Shown one piece after another: positions 44,989-56,088 of a DNA stretch of 64,000 nucleotides (position 1 is the first letter of the stretch; each line of letters starts with the position of its first letter). The stretch is from Hirundichthys speculiger (lineage: Eukaryota; Chordata; Actinopteri; Beloniformes; Exocoetidae), in assembly GCA_018398805.1 (NCBI GenBank), contig JAGFBZ010000747.1, positions 310,001 through 374,000 on the forward strand, in the 5' to 3' direction. A program made the translations under genes and the position numbers. The notes below the pieces were generated by a model. It was not told the origin of the DNA and searched no databases. It was given only the letters and a program-made list of their open reading frames with translations.

Positions 44989-47805
44989 AGAGCAAGACTT
45001 CAAAGAGACAACCATGCATACAAATGTGGGGACCCAAATATCCCGGGTTCCAAATTTCCCGGGACTTTTGGTCCCCGCTTATGAAAGACACTAAAGTGAT
45101 GAAATATGACAGCATGTTGGATGCAAACCTTTGAACGCGACTCAAATGTTCTGTTGATGTCTCAAAAATGTCAGGTAAGCAGTAAAAACGTGATTTTGGG
45201 AAGAGAATTTTAGTTCTAATGGGGGGGACCCAAATATCCCGCGATTTTTGGTCCCCCCTTATGAAAGACACTAAAGTGATGAAATATGACAGCATGTTTG
45301 ATGCAAACCTTTGAACGCGACTCAAAATGTTCTGTTGATGTCTCAAAAATGTCAGGTAAGCAGTAAAAACGTGATTTTGAGAAGAGAATTTTAGTTCTAA
45401 TGGGGGGACCCAAATATCCCGGGATTTTTGGTCCCCCCTTATGAAAGACAATAAAGTGATGAAATATGACATCATGTTGGATGCAAACCTTTGAACGCAA
45501 CTCAAATGTTCTGTTGATGTCTCAAAAATGTCAGGTAAGCAGTAAAAACGTGATTTTGAGAAGAGAATGTTAGTTCTAATGGGGGGGACCCAAATATCCC
45601 GGGATTTTTGGTCCCCCCTTATGAAAGACACTAAAGCGATGAAATATGACATCTTTTTGGATGCAAACCTTTGAACGCGACTCAAATGTTCTGTTGATGT
45701 CTCAAAAATGTCAGGTAAGCAGTGAAAACGTGATTTTGAGAGGAGAATGTTAGTTCTAATGGCGGGATCCAAATATCCCGGGATTTTTGGTCCCCCCTTA
45801 TGAAAGACACTAAAGGATGATGAAATATGACAGCATGTTTGATGCAAACCTTTGAACGCGACTCAAATGTTCTGTTGATGTCTCAAAAATGTCAGGTAAG
45901 CAGTAAAAACGTGATTTTGGGAAGAGAATTTTAGTTCTAATGGGGGGGACCCAAATATCCCGCGATTTTTGGTCCCCCCTTATGAAAGACACTAAAGTGA
46001 TGAAATATGACAGCATGTTGGATGCAAACCTTTGAACGCGACTCAAAATGTTCTGTTGATGTCTCAAAAATGTCAGGTAAGCAGTAAAAACGTGATTTTG
46101 GGAAGAGAATTTTAGTTCTAATGGGGGGGACCCAAATATCCCGCGATTTTTGGTCCCCCCTTATGAAAGACACTAAAGTGATGAAATATGACAGCATGTT
46201 TGATGCAAACCTTTGAACGCGACTCAAATGTTCTGTTGATGTCTCAAAAATGTCAGGTAAGCAGTAAAAACGTGATTTTGAGAAGAGAATTTTAGTTCTA
46301 ATGGGGGGACCCAAATATCCCGGGATTTTTGGTCCCCCCTTATGAAAGACAATAAAGTGATGAAATATGACATCATGTTGGATGCAAACCTTTGAACGCA
46401 ACTCAAATGTTCTGTTGATGTCTCAAAAATGTCAGGTAAGCAGTAAAAACGTGATTTTGAGAAGAGAATGTTAGTTCTAATGGGGGGGACCCAAATATCC
46501 CGGGATTTTTGGTCCCCCCTTATGAAAGACACTAAAGCGATGAAATATGACATCTTTTTGGATGCAAACCTTTGAACGCGACTCAAATGTTCTGTTGATG
46601 TCTCAAAAATGTCAGGTAAGCAGTGAAAACGTGATTTTGAGAGGAGAATGTTAGTTCTAATGGCGGGACCCAAATATCCCGGGATTTTTGGTCCCCCCTT
46701 ATGAAAGACACTAAAGTGATGAAATATGACAGCATGTTTGATGCAAACCTTTGAACGCGACTCAAATGTTCTGTTGATGTCTCAAAAATGTCAGGTAAGC
46801 AGTAAAAACGTGATTTTGGGAAGAGAATTTTAGTTCTAATGGGGGGGACCCAAATATCCCGCGATTTTTGGTCCCCCCTTATGAAAGACACTAAAGTGAT
46901 GAAATATGACAGCATGTTGGATGCAAACCTTTGAACGCGACTCAAAATGTTCTGTTGATGTCTCAAAAATGTCAGGTAAGCAGTAAAAACGTGATTTTGG
47001 GAAGAGAATTTTAGTTCTAATGGGGGGGACCCAAATATCCCGCGATTTTGGTCCCCCCTTATGAAAGACACTAAAGTGATGAAATATGACAGCATTTGGA
47101 TGCAAACCTTTGAATGCGACTCAAATGTTCTGTTGATGTCTCAAAAATGTCAGGTAAGCAATGAAAACGTGATTTTGGGAAGAGAATGTTAGTTCTAATG
47201 GGGGGACCCAAATATCCCGGGATTTTTGGTCCCCCCTTATGAAAGACACTGAAGCGATGAAATATGACAGCATGTTGGATGCAAACCTTTGAACGCGACT
47301 CAAATGTTCTGTTGATGTCTCAAAAATGTCAGGTAAGCAGTAAAAACGTGATTTTGAGAAGAGAATGTTAGTTCTAATGGCGGGACCCAAATATCCCGGG
47401 ATTTTTGGTCCCCCTTATGAAAGACACTAAAGCGATGAAATATGACATCTTTTTGGATGCAAACCTTTGAACGCGACTCAAATGTTCTGTTGATGTCTCA
47501 AAAATGTCAGGTAAGCAGTAAAAACGTGATTTTGAGAAGAGAATGTTAGTTCTAATGGGGGGGACCCAAATATCCCGGGATTTTTGGTCCCCCCTTATGA
47601 AAGACAATAAAGTGATGAAATATGACAGCATTTGGATGCAAACCTTTGAAAACGACTCAAAATGTTCTGTTGATGTCTCAAAAATGTCAGGTAAGCAGTA
47701 AAAATGTGATTTTGAGAAGAGATTGTTAGTTCTAAGGGGGGGACCCAAATATCCCGGGTTCCAAATATCCCGGGATTTTTGGTCCCCCCTTATGAAAGAC
47801 ACTAA
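44989..47805 (-). repeat. right satellite array, inverted, ~180-bp monomer
   Basis: About 15.6 monomers in the opposite orientation with 16 CCCGGG- or CCCGCG-centred palindromes. Shared variants recur every five units (about 900 bp), for example the CATCTTTTTGG variant near 45650, 46550 and 47447. This is a higher-order repeat. Confidence 0.92.
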
Positions 47806-48532
47806 GGCTGGGCATACACTGTGCGATATTTTAAATCGTTTGAATCAGCCCTATCTCAAACTGCACGACTAGATCGCTGAGTTCAAAAGTTCACAGCCCA
47901 CGAGTAATGCTCTCACACTGTACGGCCCGATGCTCTGATGCGACGTGACTGCTTACACTATACGTTCATAACGCACCTAAGGGTGCGTTCGAAATGAGCC
48001 AGGCCTGCGCAGAATCGATCACCGGCGGGCGGCGCACAATGCAGATAAGAACACGTTTCATGCAACAGGAGGATCACTTTTATTTTAACTTCAATCAGCG
48101 ATCGAGGACACTTTATCTAAGAACGTGGTCTGTAAACTACATACAGGTGATCTAACAGGAAGTAAGTGTCTCCTCCTGTATGCTGGAAACTGTCCGAATT
48201 GACTGCAGCTTTTTGTCTCCACCTCCTGCTGCGGCCGCCTGATCTTGTCTACTCGCCAGGCGAGGTGCAGTTCATCTCAAACGCACCTGCTGCTTCTACT
48301 GTGAGATACCTTCACGAGCGACCAGGATTTCAAACAAGTTTGATTTTCTTGCGAGCACACGACTTGTGATCGGGAGCTCGTCGGGAGGTGTTAATCTCTC
48401 GTCGTTACCCCACGTATACTGCACGAAGCACGACCCACGATAGGGTCGAAATTCGGCCCGATCCAAAAAATAGTCGCACGACTGGAAAATCGGCTCAAAA
48501 CGAGCCGACAGTCGCACAGTGTATGCCCGGCT
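47806..48532. mobile_element. PIF/Harbinger-type MITE in the right arm
   Basis: Ends GGCTGGGCATACACTGTGCG and AGCCGGGCATACACTGTGCG (inverted). TSD is TAA (47803-47805 and 48533-48535). Excision restores collinearity with the left arm. It is 727 bp with no transposase. Confidence 0.9.
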
Positions 48533-48752
48533 TAAAGCCGGCCAATATCGATCCATAACAATGACACAACCTGAAACCTCCATAGACACTGCAGCGACAT
48601 GTTTGGAACCCCCCCTAATGGGGCCCCGACTGCCCGTGGCCGGCTTTCTGCGGCGCTTCAGGCCGCGCCCCCTTCTGCCAAATATGGAAGTGGCCCCAAA
48701 TTTCCCGGCGCCCCCATATTTCCCGGAACACCAGGCACCCTCTGGCACCCTC
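48533..48752. repeat. right terminal inverted repeat
   Basis: Inverse of the left repeat, from TAAAGCCGGCCAATATCG out to GGCACCCTC. Confidence 0.85.
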
Positions 48753-48889
48753 ATAACGCCGGGCCCGCTGCTCTTGAACACCTTTTACTGCGTGCTGCCA
48801 TTTTAAAACTTTGTTTTGAAAACAAGCCAAGCGTGGAAAATAAGCGTCATCGCGACAGACGGGCAAGAGAACGAGCATGCGCAGAAAGA

Positions 48890-49105
48890 CGGGAATTAAT
48901 TTAAAGAGGAATGAGTGTATACATGACCGCCAAATTATTTAATTCGGAATTAAAATGGGAATAAACCAGCCACTTACTTCGGAATTAAGTTTAATTCAGA
49001 ATGGACATTTTCATTCGGAATTAGGTGTTTACATGGTAACTTTTATTCGGATTTAACTTTAATTCTGAATTAAAGAGGAATTAAACTTCCCATGTAAACG
49101 CACTG
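48890..49105. mobile_element. probable short inverted-repeat MITE
   Basis: GAGTGTATACATGACC near the left and, inverted, CAGTGCGTTTACATGGGAAG near the right. Between them are several TTTAATTCNGAATTAA palindromes. Edges and TSD are not resolved. Confidence 0.45.
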
Positions 49106-49229
49106 AATGTGTCAGCAGTGTTTGTCCATCACAAACACATTATGTGTCAAATTAATATTAGATATTAAATGTTCCTCTCCATGATCTGTAATCGCTTTGT
49201 TGTCCCCCCTATGTTCGCTGTCATAAAGG

Positions 49230-49508
49230 CTCTGGCAGTGTACTCATTAAAGGGACATATTATGAAGAAAACCACATTTTCTGAGTTTCAGAACACGTAT
49301 TTGGGTTTCTGAAGAGAATATCAGCTCAAAAACTCCAACAGAACACAACTCTATAATTTTGTTTGGTACCGCCTGGATCTGAAATATGTCATTAAGTGAG
49401 ATGTTAAGGTTTTTAGGGTACTGTTGTGTCATGGTACCAGCTCATGCTCCTTTGGCCATACTTTGGGACTCGGAAATAAAGCTTCTTTTTTTTTTTTTTT
49501 TTTTTTTT
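49230..49508. repeat. probable interspersed repeat ending in a T tract
   Basis: AAAGGGACATATTATGAAG is a recurrent start of short fish repeats. The segment runs to a T-rich tract (about 49485-49508). Classification is uncertain. Confidence 0.3.
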
Positions 49509-50189
49509 GAGTTTTTACTTTGCTGTAAAAAGTCAAGTCCAGTGTTTTATTAAAGATTTGAGTTTAAGTTATTTTAGAATAACTTCAAATGCAGAAGTAA
49601 GTGTTATAAATGTTGCTCAAGGTCCTCAATGAAAACTCCAACTTCTTACTACTTCCCTCTAAAAAACTTAAAACACAGAGAGTTATACCAACAGAGAAGT
49701 CCTGGGTTTATCAAGCTAAAATATAAAGGAGGTATTACAGTGTAATTTCTACTTTTCGTTTACCAGCCTCTAACCTGCGGGGTGTTGTTCTAACAAGCTA
49801 AAATGAACACACAATTCAAGTGGAGCTTGTACCAAAAAGAGGGATTGATACCAACAGCTAACAAGAGAAATCTGCTAAGTATGCTTATATTACTTTGCAG
49901 TGTGGTAGTGCATTGACAGGTTAGTTACTGATCAAATATGTTATGAGGATTTTCACTGTCACTAATCACTGCTTCATCTTCAACTTATTAGCCTATTGGC
50001 TTCTTAGCATGCAACACTAAGGTAAATTTGAAGTCGCTAGCAAAGCCTAATCACAAGTTCAGTTAGGTTATAATACATGTCAGCTCTAATGGCAGCCGGC
50101 TACATCAGTTGGAGGTCACTAAATGTAGTATTGAGTCGGTTATTATGCAAAAAGCATGTCGGACTCCATAGCTTTCCTAATTCAACCAG
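49509..50189. other. unassigned spacer
   Basis: No gene is recognised. Confidence 0.5.
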
Positions 50190-50872
50190 CAATGATGTGC
50201 TAAGCCACATGGTTGTGGTTGTCACTGGTTGTCTTGGTGGTGTCCAGAAAATGATGTGGCTTTAATTGACGATTGGCTGAGGTTTTGAGGAAAGCCTAGT
50301 CTGATTGAAAGAAACAGCATTAATCCCACCCAGGATGGTGCAGCTGTTATATCTAGAAATTTGGCTGATTTTATTAGATGCTCCCCTGACAATCCAGGGT
50401 GAAGGCCAGGAAGCAGAGCTGCAGTCTTACATGTTTCTCTGCTGCTTCTTGAGGACTTCCCCCGGCCCAAAAAAAATTTAGAAATTAATTATTTAACTAT
50501 GTAACTCTATCATGGTGCTTATCAAAAATATAGAATTGATGTTGATTCCCCCGTTCTCCAAAAGTCTACCAAGCAAAACGTGATTAAGGCCTTATGAAAA
50601 TAAATACTGTCAGACATTTAGAGCCAAAATATCGAAAAATTAGATGTGGACTGCTAAATGTGAGATCTCTTGGCTCTAAGTCTCTGTTAATCAATTATCT
50701 ATTTCTGTCTCTATCAATGTCTTCTCCTTATCAGAAACATGGCTACAGGAGGCAGCGTTTGTTAGTTTAATTGAGGCTACGCCACCTGGTTATATCAATC
50801 ATGTTCCCAGAAACACGGCCGAGGTGGAGGAGTAGCAGCCGTCTATAACTCCAGCCTTCAAGTAAAAACAAA
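50190..50872 (+). pseudogene. L2 LINE 5' coding remnant (ORF1-like end and endonuclease start)
   Basis: The first part reads VVVTGCLGGVQK, RNSINPTQDGAAVISRNLAD and FIRCSPDNPG, like the region upstream of the endonuclease in L2 elements. After a gap, CGLLNVRSLGSKSLLINYL, ETWLQEAAFVSLIEATPPG and YINHVPRNTA begin the apurinic-type endonuclease domain. Stops and frameshifts are common. It is cut off at ~50873 by the LTR-like repeat. Confidence 0.7.
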
Positions 50873-51793
50873 ACTGATCGCGCCCCGAGTTCCAAATAGA
50901 CAATTAGGACGAGAGTGCAAAAGTGTGGAAGTCTCTGGAGCGATCACAACCTCGGTGGTTAGGAATCACCTCATTTAGCCTTTCCTTTCTATCTCCTAAC
51001 TAACAATCTTCGTGACGAGGTTACACCTGACCTCGTCCGCCATCTTGTGGCGCCTCACCGAGTCAGCGGATATCTTGGTGAGGGATGGGATTACTATGTG
51101 ACTTCGTCGCCATCTTGGTAAGGGACGAGGACGTCGCGTGGTCCCATCCGCCATCTTGTGATGCCCTGTCGCACAAGTCGGCGGCCATCTTGGTGGGGGA
51201 CGAGAATACCCTGTGATCTCGTCCACCATCTTGGTGAGGGACCACATGATCACGTTTGCCATCTTGGACACCCTTCTTACATTAACACACACACACACTT
51301 AGACTCAGGTGCACACACACACATATGTGTAGTTTCCAGCATACATGCAGACACTCTTTTCCCTTTTTAATATTTTATTATGCTAGTTTAGTTATCCTTT
51401 AATAATAGATATCGGGATCTTGATTCAAGTGTTTGTTCATTTTAATACTTGTGTTAATAAATTCTGATACATTCTAATGAGAGAAGTTGTTTGTGGTTAT
51501 TTTACACAGCTTTGTAATATTTGCTGGTTGAAGATGTCTGTGCTCAGACTCACACCTTCTCTGTTGCTCTATAGTGCCACACCTGGTCACAGGCTGGTAT
51601 GCATAGACCAACAGCCATTTTGAGACTGATTGTGCTGTTTAGTCCTTTTTCCTGATTTATCAGGTGGTGCCCCATTTCAGTTTATTAACTTTGTTAGTAC
51701 CGTTCTGGTTATTAGCAGCTGTCCCTCAAGACAGTTGGTAATAACCCCCCTTTTTTGACTAAACGGGCACAATATATGCCTTATTGCGCAACA
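50873..51793 (+). repeat. LTR-like repeat, copy A (5'-truncated)
   Basis: Collinear with the minus-strand copy at 57876-62224. It contains the CCATCTTGG repeats, then AATAAATTCTGATACATTC (polyA-like) and ends TTATTGCGCAACA. The first ~0.8 kb of the full element is missing. Confidence 0.75.
51020..51275 (+). promoter_or_regulatory. array of CCATCTTG (YY1-like) sites in the LTR-like repeat
   Basis: Six or seven copies of GCCATCTTGG spaced ~35-50 bp, embedded in GGGACGAG/CTCGTCC sequence. The reverse complement CAAGATGGC matches the known YY1 core (AAGATGGC). The other copy of the element keeps five sites at 59427-59606. Confidence 0.55.
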
Positions 51794-53417
51794 CAGTATA
51801 AATATAGAATATCAAGCAATGCTGAGCTGTGAGATGTGAAATGCTACCCTTTCTACCATTTTAATGCTAACATCTGTTATGCACTGAAAAAATGATTGCA
51901 TAAGGACAGTTTTAAGGACAGTGTGTCCCTGCACGCTGGAGCCGACTTTGGAAAAAAAAGAAAAGTGTTTAACATTTTACCTCAGTAAGGATCTCTATGG
52001 GCTCTAATGATGTGAAACATCCTATTCTCAGAACTATATTACAGCTGCACCAAAAACAACCTTGAGTACAGATAGCAACCACTGTCTGAAATAAAAATAC
52101 ATTAAATCTCTCTGAGAAGTGGAGACAAAAGGAATGTCCATAGCACTATGGTAGGAAAAAAAAAACCTTACAGAACACTCATATTACCACTTTGAAGAAT
52201 TTTAATGTGGTAAGAAATAATAGAAGAATTTGCATATGACCTTGGAGAGAGTGATGGTCTCTGACAGAAAGGTGCTTCTTTGTACAGGCGTCTAGTCGGA
52301 CAGCTTGATTAAACCCATGAAGACCCCCTGTAGCATGAGGGCGTTGCTTCTCACGTGTGTGAGTGTAAACTCATTAATAAATCACTCCTCACACTAAATG
52401 AGTGTCAGTCAAGGTCTGGGAAGCACTACCAAGTTATCCGTCACGCTGTCTTCCAATTAATCATCTCACAAAGCGTGTCTGGACATTTGGGATAGACTTA
52501 AAAAATGTTTTAAAAGTATCTCAAATGCAGTTTACTTTCAGTTTTTCCTTATTATATTTGGAAAGAAAAGTAGCTGCAAAGCTTTGTAAAGGTTCTGCAA
52601 TCCAGCTTCTCTTTCCATCCTGACTCTTGCTCCGACTCCCTGCCAGTCTGCTTTCTCAGCTCCATCGCTCTTCCACACTTTCCTCCTCTCTGTCTGCTCT
52701 CTGTCTTCGCATTTCCCTCACATTTTCCATCTTTGGTCATTTGGCCCGAGTTCATCTTGACACCGAACGTATTTGTCTGCAAAGTGAAAAATTACATTTT
52801 GGGTCAGGGACTTCAAGGATGGTCACGTTAATGAATGGCCAGCAGATGGCCCTTATTAGCCTAATGTGTTCGCCTCCCAGCAGCCCCGGCTCTCGCCTGG
52901 GGACTTAACTGGCTGGCAGCCTGTGTGTGTATGCATGTGTTTGTGTGTGTTGTTGAGTTAAATCAGGTTAACCTGAGAAGATGGAGGCATGCTGCATCTC
53001 CACTTTAACTTGGGCACTCTGAGTTTTTGATGGGGTCAAATGTCCACTGCTGTTCCAGTCACTTCAGCACCCAGCTGACCCCACCCACCCCAGCCCCACC
53101 CCCCACCCCCACCACCCCCCCCCATCTGACAGCCTGACACAAGCTGCAGTGGCGCTCCACTCCCAAGTTTACATGCAGGAAAACTGGAGTCTGAGAATAA
53201 GCAGTGAAGCTCTTTCCCCAGCAGTCTGACAGCGTGTTAATTGCCTAATTTATAATCCCTATTCCCTATAATTGTCGTAACACATCCACCACAAAGCCCC
53301 TCTAAACTCCAGAATTATGCTAAACATGGTAATTAATTGAGTCTAATTTATTTGATCAGCAGTAGTTTAAGTTGTCACTCATTCCTTTTATTGTAGTGGG
53401 TGAATGTTGAAGCTGCA
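51794..53417. other. unassigned region, possible conserved noncoding segments
   Basis: No gene is recognised. Non-repetitive-looking stretches at 52780-52910 (CAGATGG E-box and TTATTAG) and 53135-53360 (several TAATTA-type sites) stand out from the repeat background. A C-rich tract lies at 53082-53124 and a TG-rich stretch at 52921-52952. Confidence 0.35.
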
Positions 53418-53850
53418 CACTGCAAAAAAAGGGGGGGGGGTCTTCAAAAGATAAAAACACTACAACTAAGAAAAAAGCTACTCAAAACAAGTGAAAAAAA
53501 TCTGTCCATGCAGCAAGATAATTTCACTTGGTAAGATCAATTAAATTAAGATTGTAGGAACACTTGTTTCTAGATTTAAGAAAGGTATAGTTTGTTACTG
53601 AATCTTAAAACAAGATTTATTTTGATGTGGAGATGAGGAGGAATACATCTTATTTTAAGTGTTAAGTGTCTCGTTTCAGGATTCCCTGCCTGTTTGAGAC
53701 AAAAAAGTATCTTATATCAAGTTTTACTTGATATAAGATTATACTGATAAATTGAAGACTTAAAATAAGAAAGTAATTATTAAAACAAGAAAAAATATCT
53801 AACGTTTCTAAAATAAAATTTTCTTGGTAAGAACCAAATAATTTGCAGTG
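53418..53850. mobile_element. MITE with CACTGCAAA termini
   Basis: Starts CACTGCAAAAAAA and ends TTTGCAGTG, a common hAT-like fish/vertebrate MITE end. The interior has CTTATATCAAG / CTTGATATAAG palindromes. No clear TSD. Confidence 0.6.
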
Positions 53851-54319
53851 CAACAAGTTGCATCTTGTCTTAGTTGTTGCTACTATTGACTACAGATAGG
53901 ACACACACAAAAAAGACGTACTACACTTTCTTGATGTCAAATCCAGCTCCTTTTAAAGGATTCAAGTCTTTTTGGATTATTCAGTTCCAAAGAGTCCTTT
54001 GGATCCCTTGACTCCGCATAAACAAATGTAGAAATCCTGCCAGTGAAACAGCAACTCATCATCTCTAACTTCAAATAAATACATCTAAAGTTGACAGCCA
54101 AAAATATATTTATATCAAAGAGTAAATAAATGTGTGAATGCGTGCCAAGTTTAACGAAGGTTCAGAGTAAGATGATGCATATCAGGGGTGGAGTTAGAGC
54201 ACCAGTGGCCCCGCCCACACTGATTTATTTATGTGATGTAAAGGTTTCTTTGTGTGTGTGTTCATTATATCTTAGTTTATTTGTCATCTGTTGGTGATTT
54301 ATGTTTTTTTTTTTAATTC
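53851..54319. other. unassigned spacer
   Basis: No gene is recognised. Confidence 0.5.
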
Positions 54320-54381
54320 TGTAAAGCACTTTGAGTTGCACTCAAGTTTGAAAGGTGCTACATAAATAAAACTGAACTGAA
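54320..54381 (+). mobile_element. LINE 3' tail
   Basis: GTAAAGCACTTTGAGTTGCA ... GGTGCTACATAAATAAAACT then GAACT repeats: the hallmark end of CR1/L2-type fish LINEs. The upstream extent is unclear. Confidence 0.6.
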
Positions 54382-54875
54382 TGCTTGGTATGTATTCTAT
54401 GAGTTTGTTACAGTCTTTGAAGCTTTAATGACAGCAGAAGTGATTTCTCTTTGAAGCTCTGTAGCTCAAGGCCAGCTGCAATCCTGACTCTTAAATCCTA
54501 CCCTTATATGTGTAATGACTGCAGCTTGCACAGTTGTGTGTTGAACGCTATTGAATAAATCAGACTGACAGGATATCTGGAGTTCGCTGGTATGTTTACT
54601 GGGTACTCACATAATACAGGTGTTCCCTGCATTATCATTGTTCTGGTCTGCCTACATTATCTATCTCATCATGCTCTATGCATTGATCATCACATCACTC
54701 ACTTTTTTTTTTTTACAAAGTTCCACACATTACCATTACCGTATTTAGATAACAGCCGAGTATGAATATCTAATCTAATAAATTTTCACTTTTACTTTAC
54801 CCTTAGTTGATCAATGGCAATGAAAGTCATTAATGCTACAGAACATAACTGTACTTACTTCACCTATGTTATAAC

Positions 54876-55973
54876 TAGGGTTGGGAATCGAGAACCGGTT
54901 CCTGTTGAGAACCGGTTCCTGTTGAGAACCAGTTCTTGTAGAGAACCGGCTCCGTGTGTTTCAATTCCATGGAATTGTTTGGCAGTTTATCCAGCGATTC
55001 TCTTATCGATTCCAACCAGCACGAATCTCGTGTAATTTACGCAAGTTACGCACAGTCAATTCCAGTAAGCACTTACGTGATTAAGTTACGTCAGTTTAGC
55101 ATGCGCATTGCAGTTGTAAACAACAATGGCGCCCACCAGGTTCAAACGCTCCCCAGTTTGGCTTCACTTCACCAAAGAAAGATGGCAACAAGGCAACTTG
55201 CAGTCATTGTAAAGTGGAGCTAAAAGCGTCGGGAGGGAACACCACTAACATGCAGAAACATTTGCTCACACAACATGCGATAACAAGTGTCGTGTTTTTG
55301 ATGCTTCAGACTGATGGATCTCAACCCAGCGGCAGTAGCCAAGCTAAGATCACCTCTGGCAACTCTGGTAAGTAGCTATCCCACTGCCTATGTGCTTCTT
55401 TGTAAAACACGCTATAACATTAACACTATTAAACGAATGCCTTCTGCATTACATTTAGAAGATGACTGTGAGGAGAGAGAGAGTCTGGCTGGTTCAGAGT
55501 CTGGCAGCACTCGCTACTGCTCACTACCTCCAGAAAGATCACGTATCCTTCCTGAAAAAGCAGACATACTTATTTTTCTGCAAAAGAATTGTTAATTCTT
55601 CATAGTATTTGCAGATTTGCACTATGCACTGTTCTGTTGTATTTGATAGTATTTATCTTTCTTTATTATTATTTTTGAGTGCTTAGTGAGCTCATATATC
55701 CTTTTAAAAGGGAGATTTTTTTTATTTCCTGTTAGTTAAAACTACACAGTTACATATTACAACAGTTAACATGTTATCCGGGCTTTGGACCTCTTTTGAC
55801 CTCGCTGTTGAGTTTGTAAGGTCGTGACTTCTAAGTTAAAAAAATTGATGCTAATTAAACTGTTTGTTCTCCTTTTTCCCCAAATTAGAATCGATAAGAG
55901 AATCGATAAAGAATCGAATTGTTAAACAGTGTTAATAATGGAATCGGAAAAATCTTATCAATTCCCATCCCTA
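54876..55973 (+). mobile_element. internally deleted hAT
   Basis: Ends TAGGGTTGGGAATCGAGAA and, inverted, TAGGGATGGGAATTGATAA. The 8-bp flanks are GTTATAAC and GTTTTAAC (7/8). Subterminal repeats GAGAACCGG and GAATCGATA occur at the two ends. It is 1.1 kb and keeps both ends of the transposase gene. Confidence 0.85.
55125..55600 (+). pseudogene. hAT transposase remnants (BED finger and C-terminus)
   Basis: ATGGCGCCCACC starts RFKRSPVWLHFTKE. After a frameshift it reads ATCSHCKVELKASGGNTTNM and QKHLLTQH, completing a BED finger (CxxC, H-x4-H). At 55440-55595 LEDDCEERESLAGS and PEKADILIFLQKN match the end of hAT dimerisation domains. The catalytic middle is missing. Confidence 0.75.
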
Positions 55974-56088
55974 GTTTTAACATGTCTAAATAACTGAAAA
56001 ATACGATGTCAACAGAACTTGTAATAGAATGCAACTTAACCATACTTAATGGGAAATCTAAACAGTCTAAATTACTTAAGGTCGATCT

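Larger units (their letters stand above)
40505..48752. mobile_element. 8.2-kb palindromic transposon-like element with satellite arms and central gene
   Basis: The outer inverted repeats match base for base over most of ~220 bp. Inside them lie arrays of the same ~180-bp monomer in opposite orientation (40748-42263 plus, 44989-47805 minus), then a unique centre with a spliced minus-strand gene. Removing a Harbinger MITE (47806-48532, TSD TAA) restores the right arm exactly. The termini carry GAGGGTGCC and GGTGTTCCGGG motifs. No target-site duplication could be identified, so the exact edges and superfamily stay open. It could also be a local inverted duplication rather than a transposon. Confidence 0.65.

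Noticed and set aside
40748..47805. CRISPR-like regular repeats
   Set aside because: The repeats are contiguous ~180-bp satellite units without unique spacers, in a eukaryotic genome.
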